The translations under genes were made by a program, and so were the position numbers. DNA of 61,118 bases from Winogradskyella sp. (GTDB lineage: Bacteria; Bacteroidota; Bacteroidia; Flavobacteriales; Flavobacteriaceae). Every line of letters starts with the position of its first letter. Positions within the stretch are counted from its first letter, which is position 1. Below are positions 24,402 to 34,300 of the stretch, one piece after another. Under the pieces are notes generated by a model. That model worked only from the letters and a program-made list of their open reading frames with translations. It ran no database searches and had not been told where the DNA came from. Location of the stretch: NCBI RefSeq assembly GCF_028289625.1, contig NZ_JANQOM010000030.1, positions 1 through 61,118 on the forward strand, in the 5' to 3' direction.

Positions 24402-25631
24402 ATGGAATTAAAGCTAGTGTTAGACGTTCAAAAAATTAGAAAAGACTTTCCGATACTTAATCGTAAAGTCAACGGAAAACCTTTAATCTATTTCGACAAT
24501 GCAGCAACATCGCAAACACCGCAACAAGTTATTGACGTTATTGTAGATTACTATTCTAACTACAATGCCAATATCCATAGAGGAGTGCATGCACTAAGTC
24601 AAGAAGCCACTGATGCTTATGAGCAAGCGCGACTAAAGACCCAAGCGCATTTCAATGCCAAGCATGCCCACGAAATCATTTTTACATCAGGGACGACTCA
24701 TGGTATCAATTTAGTAGCTAACGGTTTTTCCTCTCTTCTAAAAGAAGGAGATGAAGTCCTAGTTTCTGCTTTAGAGCATCATAGTAATATTGTGCCTTGG
24801 CAAATGCTATGTGAAAGAACTGGTGCCACATTAAAAGTGATTCCGATGAACGATAACGGTGAATTGGTACTTTCTGGATTTGATGTCCTTCTAAATGAAA
24901 ACACAAAGCTGGTTTTCGTCAATCATATATCCAATGCTTTAGGGACTATTAATCCTATAGAATACATCATTGAAAAGGCCCATGAATATGGTGCAGCCGT
25001 TTTGGTGGATGGTGCACAATCTTGTCCACATTTAAAACCAGATGTTCAAGCCTTGGATGTCGACTTTTACGTCTGTTCTGCCCATAAGGTTTGCGGACCA
25101 ACAGGTATTGGTATGCTTTACGGCAAACAAGATTGGCTTAATAAACTACCACCTTATCAAGGAGGTGGAGAAATGATTGCGGAAGTCACTTTTGAAAAAA
25201 CCACTTACGCCGACTTACCACATAAATTTGAAGCTGGCACGCCAAATGTCTGTGGAGGTATTGCCTTTGGTGCGGCTATTGATTACATGAATGCTATTGG
25301 TTTTGCAAACATAGCGCAATATGAACAAGAGCTTTTAGAATATGCCACCAATCAACTACAGCAAATTGAGGGTGTAAAGATTTACGGTACGGCTAAAAAT
25401 AAGACCTCTGTGATTTCCTTTAATGTTAGTGATATTCATCCCTATGATATCGGTACTATTTTAGATAAAATGGGAATCGCTGTACGTACTGGTCATCATT
25501 GTGCCCAACCCATTATGGATTTTTATCAGATTCCAGGTACCATTAGAACCTCCTTTATGTTCTATAACACTAAAGAAGAAATTGACGTTTTCATAGCTTC
25601 ATTAAAAAAGGCAATTATGATGCTATCTTAA
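24402..25631 (+). CDS. sufS: Cysteine desulfurase
   Basis: A PLP enzyme that takes sulfur from L-cysteine and gives it to SufE for cluster assembly. About 409 residues from the ATG at 24402; a GTG at 24417 (then LDVQKIRKDFPIL) is an alternative start that fits the family N-terminus better. Motifs are IYFDNAATSQTPQ, the PLP region FTSGTTHGINLVA, VDGAQSCPHLKPDVQALDVDFYVCSAHKVCGPTGIG with the Schiff-base Lys in SAHK, and the active-site Cys in RTGHHCAQP. The RTGHHCAQP loop marks the SufS subgroup. It is separated from sufABCD by the two inverted membrane-protein genes. Confidence 0.95.
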   Translation: MELKLVLDVQKIRKDFPILNRKVNGKPLIYFDNAATSQTPQQVIDVIVDYYSNYNANIHRGVHALSQEATDAYEQARLKTQAHFNAKHAHEIIFTSGTTHGINLVANGFSSLLKEGDEVLVSALEHHSNIVPWQMLCERTGATLKVIPMNDNGELVLSGFDVLLNENTKLVFVNHISNALGTINPIEYIIEKAHEYGAAVLVDGAQSCPHLKPDVQALDVDFYVCSAHKVCGPTGIGMLYGKQDWLNKLPPYQGGGEMIAEVTFEKTTYADLPHKFEAGTPNVCGGIAFGAAIDYMNAIGFANIAQYEQELLEYATNQLQQIEGVKIYGTAKNKTSVISFNVSDIHPYDIGTILDKMGIAVRTGHHCAQPIMDFYQIPGTIRTSFMFYNTKEEIDVFIASLKKAIMMLS

Positions 25632-25675
25632 ACTTTGGCATTAAAAGTGTATCTTACTTATCAAACGCTTTTAAT

Positions 25676-26518
25676 ATGAAAATTTTATTCTCCCTTTTTA
25701 CTATATTACTCCTTGCGGATTCCTGTAACACCAACAAAAGTACAATGGAAACTAAAAGTTTGAATCAGAATTCCATTTCTGGTGATTACATCATTACAGA
25801 AATGAATGATAAAACCATAACAGACGCAGCTTTAAAAATCTCATTTGAAGGCAACTCAAATAATATTAATGGTTTTGGTGGTTGCAATAGCTTTTTTGGA
25901 ACATATACATTACAGAATAATAGTATAAGTTTTAGCGATATTGCATCATCCAAAAAGTATTGTGGTAAAGAATTAGGAGCGACTGAAACTAATTTCTTTT
26001 CAACTTTAAAAACATCCAATAAAATAGAATTGATAGATAATTCTCTAGTTTTTTATAATGACAATACTAAAGTCTTAAAGGCAGAAAGGATAACGATAGC
26101 TGAGCCTAACAAAAAAGTACAAACTCGAGAAAATCACATTAGTAGTAATAGTAATGGAACCTTTATTACCTACAAGGCCTTATCAAGAAGCGCATTTGAG
26201 TATGTTCAGATTTCAAAATCTGGTATAACTGTATCTCAAGACAGAACTTTACAAGCCTTAGAATCCTATGCATGTAAACCACAAGACTGGGAGGCATTAT
26301 CCATAATGTTGAAAGAAATAGATATAGAAAATCTAGATAAGCTAAAGGTACCTATAGATAAACGCTTATATGATGGTGCGGCACATGCTACGTTATCCAT
26401 AATAAAAGGTGATGTTGAAATGATGTCTCCTTCTTTTGATCATGGTACTCCACCAAAGAAAATTGAAGAACTAGTTAATAAAGTGTTATCTATGGGCGAA
26501 AATGCATCTAGAAATTAG
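25676..26518 (+). CDS. META-domain lipoprotein
   Basis: A 280-residue protein with a lipobox near LLLADSC followed by NTNKS, so lipidated but without the acidic surface signal of the 12-18 kb cluster. Residues about 35-135 match a META/HslJ domain (SGDYIITEMNDKTI, FGGCNSFFGTYTLQNNSISF, FFSTLKTSNKIEL). The remaining 130 residues contain a second, unassigned domain with YACKPQDWEALSIMLKEIDI and DGAAHATLSII. META proteins are envelope proteins of unclear function. It lies 44 bases after sufS and 26 before sufE. Confidence 0.8.
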   Translation: MKILFSLFTILLLADSCNTNKSTMETKSLNQNSISGDYIITEMNDKTITDAALKISFEGNSNNINGFGGCNSFFGTYTLQNNSISFSDIASSKKYCGKELGATETNFFSTLKTSNKIELIDNSLVFYNDNTKVLKAERITIAEPNKKVQTRENHISSNSNGTFITYKALSRSAFEYVQISKSGITVSQDRTLQALESYACKPQDWEALSIMLKEIDIENLDKLKVPIDKRLYDGAAHATLSIIKGDVEMMSPSFDHGTPPKKIEELVNKVLSMGENASRN

Positions 26519-26526
26519 TGATTTTG

Positions 26527-26534
26527 TAATTTTG
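26527..26534 (+). promoter_or_regulatory. TAnnTTTG -7 box for sufE
   Basis: TAATTTTG ends 10 nt before the sufE ATG. It may allow sufE and the genes after it to be expressed apart from sufS. Confidence 0.4.
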
Positions 26535-26544
26535 CAGTAAAGAA

Positions 26545-26973
26545 ATGGATATGACTATTGAAGAGATTCAAAATGATATAATAGACGAGTTCTCCATGTT
26601 TGATGATTGGGAAGAACGCTACCAATACATGATAGATTTGGGCAAAACCTTACCGCTTATTGACGAAAAATATAAAACCGAAGACCACATCATAAAAGGT
26701 TGTCAAAGCAAGGTTTGGGTACATGCCAATATGGAAGATGATACAATTAATTTCACAGCCGACAGTGATGCCATAATCACAAAAGGCATTATTGCCATAT
26801 TAATTAGAGTGTTTTCTAATCAGCACCCAAAAGATATCATTGAAGCCAATACCGATTTTATTGACAAAATCGGATTAAAAGAGCACTTATCACCTACGAG
26901 AGCTAATGGTCTAGTAAGTATGATAAAACAATTAAAAATGTATGCTATTGCATACCAAACCCAATTGAATTAA
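26545..26973 (+). CDS. sufE: Sulfur acceptor for cysteine desulfurase
   Basis: A 142-residue SufE that takes persulfide sulfur from SufS through its cysteine in HIIKGCQSKVWVHA (about residue 52) and passes it to SufB. The N-terminal helix FSMFDDWEERYQYMIDLGK and the C-terminal LSPTRANGLVSMIKQLK are typical. The ATG at 26545 or the Met two codons later could be used. It overlaps nothing, with a 2-base gap to the DUF59 gene. Confidence 0.95.
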   Translation: MDMTIEEIQNDIIDEFSMFDDWEERYQYMIDLGKTLPLIDEKYKTEDHIIKGCQSKVWVHANMEDDTINFTADSDAIITKGIIAILIRVFSNQHPKDIIEANTDFIDKIGLKEHLSPTRANGLVSMIKQLKMYAIAYQTQLN

Positions 26974-26975
26974 AA

Positions 26976-27302
26976 ATGAGCGAAGCAACTATAGATACAA
27001 CCGTACTTGGAGACAAAATTGTAAGAGTTTTAAAAACGATTTATGATCCGGAAATTCCTGTAGATATCTACGAATTAGGATTAATTTATGATGTACTAGT
27101 CAATGAAGATTACGAGGTGAAAATACTGATGACTTTAACATCACCTAACTGTCCGGTGGCAGAAACTTTACCACTTGAAGTTGAAGAAAAAGTGAAATCC
27201 ATAAATGATGTTAAAGATGCTGAGGTTGAGATTACTTTCGACCCTCCTTGGTCACAAGATTTAATGAGCGAAGAAGCCAAATTAGAACTAGGAATGCTAT
27301 AG
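26976..27302 (+). CDS. DUF59/MIP18-type Fe-S assembly protein (SufT-like)
   Basis: A 108-residue single-domain DUF59 protein: VLKTIYDPEIPVDIYELGLIYD, LMTLTSPNCPVAETLPLEVE with the conserved Cys, and VEITFDPPWSQDLMSEEAK. These proteins (SufT, PaaD, MIP18) help mature Fe-S proteins. Its place between sufE and the DUF2480 gene, one base before the latter, supports a SufT-type role. Confidence 0.9.
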   Translation: MSEATIDTTVLGDKIVRVLKTIYDPEIPVDIYELGLIYDVLVNEDYEVKILMTLTSPNCPVAETLPLEVEEKVKSINDVKDAEVEITFDPPWSQDLMSEEAKLELGML

Positions 27303-27303
27303 T

Positions 27304-27816
27304 ATGGCCGAAGAAATTGTAAATAGGGTCGCCAAAAGTAAACTGAAGGTGATTGACCTAGAGGATTTTTATCCTGAAGGTAAACGCATCTTATTTGATA
27401 TAAAAGACTGGCTTTTTGAAGGATTGGTGCTCCGCGAAAAAGATTTTAGAGCATCCGTTTCGGCGCATAATTGGTCACAATACAGAGATTGCTATGTCGC
27501 CTTATATTGTTCTACTGATGCCATAGTGCCAGATTGGGCCTACATGCTCATATCCATGCAACTTCAAGGTGTTGCCCAATTAACAGTTATTGGCTCTTTA
27601 GAGCATTTGGAATCTATAGTTTACACTTCAATTATTTCAAATTTAGACGTATCTATTTATCAAGATATGCCTGTAATCATTAAAGGGTGTGCCCATAAAC
27701 CTGTGCCTTCTAATGCACTGGTACTGCTTTCCCAAAAGCTAAAACCAATTGCTAAATCCATCATGTTTGGTGAAGCTTGTTCATCGGTTCCTCTTTTTAA
27801 ACGAAAAAAAATGTGA
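27304..27816 (+). CDS. DUF2480 family protein
   Basis: A 170-residue soluble protein matching the Bacteroidota-specific DUF2480 family (VIDLEDFYPEGKRILFDIKDWL, LREKDFRASVSAHNWSQYRD, VPDWAYMLI). No catalytic residues are known; Cys residues near the C-terminus (KGCAHKPVPSNALVLLSQK, GEACSSVPLFKRKK) are conserved-looking and could bind metal. It starts one base after the DUF59 stop, so it is the last gene of the second suf unit. A role in Fe-S biogenesis is suggested by position only. Confidence 0.85.
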   Translation: MAEEIVNRVAKSKLKVIDLEDFYPEGKRILFDIKDWLFEGLVLREKDFRASVSAHNWSQYRDCYVALYCSTDAIVPDWAYMLISMQLQGVAQLTVIGSLEHLESIVYTSIISNLDVSIYQDMPVIIKGCAHKPVPSNALVLLSQKLKPIAKSIMFGEACSSVPLFKRKKM

Positions 27817-27890
27817 CCTTACCTCAATTATAAGGTCTAAGTGGTATTGATTTCCAAATATTTATATATTAATCAGAGATCAATAAAGCT

Positions 27891-27898
27891 TATATTTG
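27891..27898 (+). promoter_or_regulatory. TAnnTTTG -7 box for the DUF3078 gene
   Basis: TATATTTG ends 41 nt before the ATG. It overlaps a small palindrome ATTTGC-AC-GCAAAT. Confidence 0.5.
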
Positions 27899-27939
27899 CA
27901 CGCAAATAACAACTTTGATTTACTAAACTATTACTCATT

Positions 27940-28872
27940 ATGAACAAAAAATTAATTTTTTCGACATTGTTAATGTTGGTTATAACTTTTGGTTTTTCCC
28001 AGACAAAAGAGGAGTTAGAAGCTCAAAAAGCTGAGAAACAAGCTGAAGCCGACAAATTTCAGGCAGAAGCTGATGCTCTACAAGCACAAATTGATGCCTT
28101 ACCAGGATGGAGAGTCGGTGCATTCGGTACTATTGGTGGTAGCTTATCTAATTTTAGCAAGTGGTATGCTCAAGGAGCACCTAATAACCAATCTGGTACC
28201 ATTGGTTTTACGGTTAATGCATTTGCTAATAAAATTGAGGACAAATACTTTTGGAGAAATAGTCTAAATACAAATTTTAATTGGACAAAATTAGATGATA
28301 AGGACGATCCTAATGACAGTGAAAATTTTGAACCTACGACAGACGTATTCAATTTAACATCGCTTTACGGTCATAGACTAAGCGACAAGTGGGCGGTTTC
28401 TGGTTTAGCAGAATACAGAACCACTATACTCAATAACTTCAATGATCCTGGTTACTTAGATTTGGGTGTTGGTTTCACTTGGACTCCCATTACGGATTTG
28501 GTCGTGGTGATTCATCCAGCCAACTACAATTTCGTGTTCTCTAGCGGAGATACGGTTTTCGATTCGTCTTTTGGTGCAAAGATTGTTGCCGATTACACCA
28601 GACAAATTGGAAAAATTAACTTTAAAACCAACCTTTCGGCTTTTCAAAGTTACGAGGACAGTAACCTCTCTAACTGGACATGGATTAACTCTTTTGCTTA
28701 CACCTTATGGAAAGGTATTGGTGTTGGTTTTGACTTTGGTCTAAGAAGTAATCATCAAGAAGCTGTTAATTTTGAACAGACTAGAACAGGAGGAAATCCT
28801 GACGCCACATTTGATGATGTAGATAATGATATTCAAAGCTATTACACAGTTGGTTTAAGCTACAATTTCTAG
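27940..28872 (+). CDS. DUF3078 outer-membrane beta-barrel-like protein
   Basis: A 310-residue protein with a signal peptide ending at FGFSQ, then a short coiled-coil rich in Glu, Ala and Lys (EELEAQKAEKQAEADKFQAE, about 22-50), and a DUF3078 domain (GWRVGAFGTIGGSLSNFSKWY, YFWRNSLNTNFNWTKL, YGHRLSDKWAVSGLAEYRTT) made of alternating aromatic beta strands ending in YYTVGLSYNF. The terminal aromatic residue and strand pattern suggest an outer-membrane barrel. The function is not established. It has its own promoter and a strong terminator. Confidence 0.85.
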   Translation: MNKKLIFSTLLMLVITFGFSQTKEELEAQKAEKQAEADKFQAEADALQAQIDALPGWRVGAFGTIGGSLSNFSKWYAQGAPNNQSGTIGFTVNAFANKIEDKYFWRNSLNTNFNWTKLDDKDDPNDSENFEPTTDVFNLTSLYGHRLSDKWAVSGLAEYRTTILNNFNDPGYLDLGVGFTWTPITDLVVVIHPANYNFVFSSGDTVFDSSFGAKIVADYTRQIGKINFKTNLSAFQSYEDSNLSNWTWINSFAYTLWKGIGVGFDFGLRSNHQEAVNFEQTRTGGNPDATFDDVDNDIQSYYTVGLSYNF

Positions 28873-28891
28873 AAAACTGTAAAAAGCTTAT

Positions 28892-28924
28892 AAAAAAAGA
28901 GGATGAATAGTATCCTCTTTTTTT
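28892..28924. terminator. Bidirectional terminator between DUF3078 and hflX
   Basis: An AAAAAAAGAGGAT / ATCCTCTTTTTTT stem of 13 bp with a 7-nt loop. A-tract and T-tract on both sides make it work on either strand; it overlaps the hflX stop codon. Confidence 0.85.
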
Positions 28925-30134
28925 ATGCAATATCTTCAATATCCGGATAGAGAAAATGGTTATACGGAAATCTTGTGATGTGAATTTGTCTTACCGCCTT
29001 GTAGACACGTTTTCTAAATTCATCTAAGTTTTCTTTATTTAATGCAGAAATAAATAAGGCATTGTCACCTATTTTAGACATCCAGGTTTTTTTCCAATCC
29101 TCTATGCTATAATTGGCTTTTGTTCTATCAGCGACTAAATCTTCTTCATCAAATGGCTCAGGTTTGTAAGCATCAATTTTATTAAAAATCATAATGGTTG
29201 GCTTGTCTTTGCTATCAATCTCATCCAGAATCTGATTAACCGATTCTATGTGCTCCTCAAAATTGGAATGCGAAATATCTACAACGTGCAACAATAGGTC
29301 TGCTTCTCTTACCTCATCGAGTGTACTTTTAAAGGACTCAACTAATTGTGTAGGTAACTTTCTAATAAAACCAACCGTATCACTTACTAAAAATGGTAAA
29401 TTACCGATAACTACTTTTCTAACAGTTGTATCTAGAGTAGCAAACAACTTGTTTTCTGCAAAGACTTCACTTTTACTAATAACATTCATTAATGTAGACT
29501 TTCCAACATTGGTATAGCCTACAAGGGCAACCCTCACCATTTTACCTCGGTTACCTCTTTGTACAGCCATTTGCTTATCAATAGTTTTGATTTTGGATTT
29601 CAAAAGAGAAATCTTATCGCGAACAATACGTCTATCTGTTTCAATTTCGGTTTCACCTGGGCCACGCATACCTATACCCCCTTTTTGGCGTTCAAGGTGA
29701 GTCCACATCCCTTTTAGTCTTGGTAATAAGTATTCCAATTGTGCCAATTCAACCTGCGTTCTGGCATAACTAGTTTGAGCGCGCTGAGCAAAAATATCTA
29801 GGATAAGATTGGTCCTATCTAGTATTTTGCAGTTCAATATTTTACTGATGTTACGTTCTTGTGCAGGAGATAATTCATCATCAAAAATGACAGTCCCAAT
29901 CGCATTCTCCTTTACAAAATGCATTACCTCATCCATCTTACCAGTACCAATAAACGTTTTAGGATTTGGCATGGTCATTTTTTGGGTGTAACGCTTTACC
30001 ACTTCTCCACCTGCTGTGTAAGTAAGGAATTCCAACTCATCCAAATATTCTTTAGATTGGGCTTCATCTTGATCTTGGGTTATTATACCTATAAGTACAA
30101 CTTTTTCTAAAGCGATGTCCTTTTTCTCTATCAT
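28923..30134 (-). CDS. hflX: Ribosome-associated GTPase HflX
   Basis: A 403-residue GTPase that splits or rescues ribosomes under stress. The start MIEKKDIALEKVVLIGIITQ at 30134 is preferred, since an upstream in-frame start adds a stretch unlike the family. The N-terminal HflX domain has FIGTGKMDE and DDELSPAQERNI. The linker holds the RKGGIGMRGPGE-like block QKGGIGMRGPGETEIETDRR. The G domain has G1 GYTNVGKST, G3 DTVGFIRKLP and G4 FNKID. It is monocistronic. Confidence 0.95.
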   Translation of the reverse strand: MIEKKDIALEKVVLIGIITQDQDEAQSKEYLDELEFLTYTAGGEVVKRYTQKMTMPNPKTFIGTGKMDEVMHFVKENAIGTVIFDDELSPAQERNISKILNCKILDRTNLILDIFAQRAQTSYARTQVELAQLEYLLPRLKGMWTHLERQKGGIGMRGPGETEIETDRRIVRDKISLLKSKIKTIDKQMAVQRGNRGKMVRVALVGYTNVGKSTLMNVISKSEVFAENKLFATLDTTVRKVVIGNLPFLVSDTVGFIRKLPTQLVESFKSTLDEVREADLLLHVVDISHSNFEEHIESVNQILDEIDSKDKPTIMIFNKIDAYKPEPFDEEDLVADRTKANYSIEDWKKTWMSKIGDNALFISALNKENLDEFRKRVYKAVRQIHITRFPYNHFLYPDIEDIA

Positions 30135-30206
30135 AAATAAATCAAAGTGCAAAGTTAAACAAATGACATATTCTAAAAACACTTTAAATATCCTATATTT
30201 AATGCT

Positions 30207-31145
30207 ATGAATAAATATACCATTGCCTTTTATAATATCGAAAACTTATTTGATATTGAAAATAATCCATTAACTAATGATGACGATTTTTTACCTACCT
30301 CTGTAAAGCGTTGGACTCCTAAACGTTATGAAAATAAACTACGAAAATTAGGTGCTGTTATTTCTAAAATAGGTGAAGATGACACAAAAATTGCACCTGT
30401 AATTGTTGGTCTTGCTGAAGTCGAAAACAAAAAGGTTTTGTCAGATTTAGTGCAAAGTAAAAATCTTATCGACGAAGACTATAGTTATGTGCACTATGAT
30501 TCTTCGGACGAACGAGGTATTGACGTCGCTCTGTTGTATAAAAGTGATTATTTTAAATTGGAACATTCTGAAACGTATTCAGTATATCTTCAAACAGAAA
30601 CAGGTGAAAGAGATTATACCAGAGATATCCTCTTAGTGCAGGGAACATTAAATAACGAATCGCTTAACATCATTGTAAACCATTGGTCCTCTAGACGAGA
30701 AGGAGAAAAGGAAACCGAATACAAACGTATAGCCGCAGTCAATGTTGTAAATTCTATTATTCACAAGTTGAAAAAAGATGATGATAAAGCTAAAATAATC
30801 GTGATGGGAGACTTTAATGATAACCCAGATAATGACAGTATAGAATTGCTAGAGGAAAAAGGTAATTTATTTAACCCTTTTAAAACGGTTTGGTCAAAAG
30901 ATAATGGTAGTATAAATCATGATTTTAAATGGAATTTGTTTGATCAGATTTTGTTTTCGACTAATTTTTTTGATAGCTCCAATAATATTCTGGCCTTTGA
31001 TAAAGCCAATGTATTTAATAATCGGTTTTTAACGCAATATCACGGAAAATATAAAGGACAGCCTTTTAGAACTTATGTTGGCAAAAAATATAAAGGTGGT
31101 TATAGCGACCATTTTCCCGTTTACATACAGCTTAAAACATCATAA
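30207..31145 (+). CDS. Endonuclease/exonuclease/phosphatase family protein
   Basis: A 312-residue EEP-fold hydrolase without signal peptide. Motifs: FYNIENLFD at the N-terminus, GLAEVENKKVLSDL (catalytic Glu), DERGIDVALLYK, VNHWSSRREGE, VMGDFNDNP and the C-terminal YSDHFPVYI (Asp-His). The likely activity is Mg-dependent phosphodiester or phosphomonoester hydrolysis; the substrate is unknown. It stands alone between hflX and the large adhesin. Confidence 0.88.
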   Translation: MNKYTIAFYNIENLFDIENNPLTNDDDFLPTSVKRWTPKRYENKLRKLGAVISKIGEDDTKIAPVIVGLAEVENKKVLSDLVQSKNLIDEDYSYVHYDSSDERGIDVALLYKSDYFKLEHSETYSVYLQTETGERDYTRDILLVQGTLNNESLNIIVNHWSSRREGEKETEYKRIAAVNVVNSIIHKLKKDDDKAKIIVMGDFNDNPDNDSIELLEEKGNLFNPFKTVWSKDNGSINHDFKWNLFDQILFSTNFFDSSNNILAFDKANVFNNRFLTQYHGKYKGQPFRTYVGKKYKGGYSDHFPVYIQLKTS

Positions 31146-31188
31146 ACCATTTGTCGATTAATACGGTAGTTAATCTATTATAACATTG

Positions 31189-31224
31189 TTAACATCTTGT
31201 TAATAGTCATTTTTTATATATTCG
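31189..31224 (+). promoter_or_regulatory. Adhesin gene promoter with a palindrome over the -33 element
   Basis: TTG (31197-31199), a 17-bp spacer and TATATTCG (31217-31224) fit the flavobacterial TTG/TAnnTTTG promoter with one mismatch. The perfect palindrome TTAACA-TCT-TGTTAA (31189-31203) covers the -33 TTG and may be an operator. Confidence 0.5.
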
Positions 31225-31237
31225 AGTTTATATAAAA

Positions 31238-31329
31238 AAGGTGACTAACCTACACCTTAATTACTAACAAAAGCTCCATTTTTAAACAAAAAAATCAATT
31301 CCTTTATAATCAGAGTGTTATAAAGGAAT
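31238..31329 (+). promoter_or_regulatory. Two hairpins in the adhesin 5' untranslated region
   Basis: AAGGTG-N9-CACCTT (31238-31258) lies near the predicted 5' end of the message. ATTCCTTTATAA-N8-TTATAAAGGAAT (31298-31329), a perfect 12-bp inverted repeat, ends 27 nt before the start codon. No T-tract follows either. They could stabilise the mRNA or control translation. Confidence 0.45.
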
Positions 31330-31356
31330 ATATAATTTCTAACAAACCGATTAATA

Positions 31357-34300
31357 ATGAAAAAGATTACTCTACTTTTATTGCTTTTTATGATGCTCTT
31401 TTATAGCAACGCTCAAGTTACTATAGGAGCTGGTAATCTGCAAACTGAAAATGGGCCTTTTGAGGCATATTTCGGATTTTCTTACGTGCAAACCATTTAC
31501 CTAGCTTCGGAAATTAATGCCTCAGGTGATATTTCAGATATTCAGTGGTATTATAGTGGCACCTCTGCACTACCAAATAGTCAAGATTTGACTATTTATA
31601 TGGCAGAATTGCCTCGGACAGAATTTGCTGACACTAATGATTGGGAGCCGATATCTTCTTTTACACAAGTTTATACTGGTGGTATTACAGTTACTGCAGG
31701 AGTAGAAGGTTGGGTAACAATTACCTTAGACGCCCCTTTTACCTATACAGGTACGGGGAACTTAGTTATTGCTGTAGAAGAGAATTCTCCTGGTTTTGAT
31801 CAGTTTAGTGATGATTTTTACAACACCCAAGTAACCACAAATAGAAGTATATCTTTTTTTAGTGACTCTGTTAATCCAGACCCTTTAGCTCCACCAACGG
31901 CTAATAATATTGATGTTACAATAGCTAATATAATATTAGGCGGTATAACACAGTCTTGTCCTACACCTACAGGTTTAGACGCTATGGGTGTAACTTCGGA
32001 TGAGGCTCAATTATCTTGGACAGAAAATGGAACAGCTACAACTTGGAACATTGAGATAGTGCCAGAAGGTTCAATGCAAACTGAAACACCAACAAATACT
32101 GGAGTTTCTAATCCTTTTATGGCTTCAGGACTAACACCAGCTACCAATTACACCTACTACGTGCAATCAGATTGTGGAGGTGAAGTTAGCGCTTGGGCAG
32201 GACCATTTGCATTTTCAACAGAATGTGTAACCTTTACCGCACCTTATACTGAAGATTTTGAAAATTCTGGGTCTATCCCATTGTGTTGGGCTATGGATGG
32301 AGGCGAAGATTGGTTTTTTGATGTGGCTGCAGATGTTGGAGGAGAGCATGTAGGAGATGATGGTGTTGTTACCGGAACTACCGCCTCTAACGGTTACTTT
32401 GCCTGGGCTGACTCTTCGGGTAATGATGGACCAAGAACTTTAACTAGTCCATTGATCGATATTTCAAGCTTAGCAGTCCCTACATTATCCTTTTATTTGA
32501 TAAGTGATAATGAAGGTAATGCCAATAGTAATTTAGATGTCGAGGTATGGGATGGAGCCGCATGGAATAATTTAGGCACGTTCAATACAAATACCAACGG
32601 TTGGGAATTGCGAATCTTAGATCTTAGTGGATTGACCATAACAGGTGACGCACAAGTTCGTTTTATATTTTCTGAAACCGTAACAGGTGATTTTTATGAT
32701 GATATTGCTATTGATGATGTTACACTTGATGAAGCCCCAGCATGTTTTAATCCGACTTTTTTAACTGCCACCAACATTACAGCTACTGAAGCTACCTTAA
32801 GTTGGACTCAAGATGGTACGGTTACACAATGGAACGTAGAAATTGTCACTGCTGGTACAGCTCCAACAGGAACAGCTACAGATACTGGTGTTCCAAACCC
32901 CTTTATGGCTTCTGGATTAACTCCAGCTACCGATTATGAATATTATGTGCAAGCAGATTGTAATGGTAATTTAAGTGGCTGGGTAGGACCATTTGCATTT
33001 TCAACAGAATGTGTAACCTTTACCGCACCTTATACTGAAGACTTTGAAAATGCAGGGACCATCCCATTATGTTGGTCTATGGACGGCGGAGAAGATTGGT
33101 TTTTTGATGTCGCTGCGGATGTAGGTGGAGAGCATGTAGGGGATGATGGAGTTGTCACTGGAAGCACAGCCTCTAACGGTTATTTTGCTTGGGCCGACTC
33201 CTCAGGTGATGAAGGACCTAGAACTTTGACTAGTCCACTAATTGATGTTACAGGCTTAACAGTCCCAGCATTATCTTTCTATTTGATAAGCGATAACGAA
33301 GGTAATGCTAATAGTGATTTAAATGTCGAGGTATGGGACGGAGCCGCATGGAATAATTTAGGCACGTTCAATACAAATACCAATGGGTGGGAATTACAAA
33401 TCTTAGGTCTTAGTGGATTAACGATAACAGGAGATATACAAGTGCGTTTTATATTTTCTGAAACTGTACCTAGTGATTTTTATGATGATACTGCCATTGA
33501 TGATGTGACGATTGATGAAGCTCCCGCTTGTATTGCACCATCTGGACTCACGGCATCAAACATTAATGGCACTTCAGCTGATATTTCTTGGAATGCCAAT
33601 AACTCAGAGACCTCTTGGGAATATGTTTTGGCACCTGCAGGCACAGGTGAACCAAGTGGCTCAGGAACTACTGTAGCAGCCACTTCTGTTCCCCTTAGTG
33701 GACTCGATTTCTCTACATCTTATGAAGTTTGGGTAAGAGCTGATTGCGGTGCTAATGGCTTTAGTGATTGGGCTGGACCTTTACTCTTTGAGACACCTAT
33801 ACAAACTGATTTTACATTAGACTGTACAAGTGGCGGACCTTTAACACAAGACTATTGTTATGACAACGATGGCGAAGACACCCCTCTTATCTTTACATTT
33901 ACCAGTAATGACGGTACACCATTGAATCTAATCTTTAACTCTGGTTTTATTGAAAACAACTGGGATGAGCTTGTGGTATTAGATTCTGATGGTACACCAT
34001 TCCCGGGTTGGGAGCCTGGACCACCTGGTTTTGGTAATGGAAACTTTGGTAATGCAGGCGATATATCTGGACTAGTATTTCAATCCAGTGGTGATACCAT
34101 CTCTTGGTATATTAATTCTGATGGCTCTGTAAGTTGTGTTACGGGTAGCACCGGTAATCCTTTAATAGAAAATGGTATTAATTATACTGTGTCCTGTGCC
34201 ACATGTATTAATCCTGAAGCTACATATACTGTTGTTGATGATTGTGAAAATGGTGATCAATTTTTAATTGATGTGGATATTACCTCTTTAGGAGATGCCA

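Noticed and set aside
31960..33531. Adhesin duplication as an assembly artefact
   Set aside because: The two copies differ at many synonymous and some coding positions, so they are true diverged copies.
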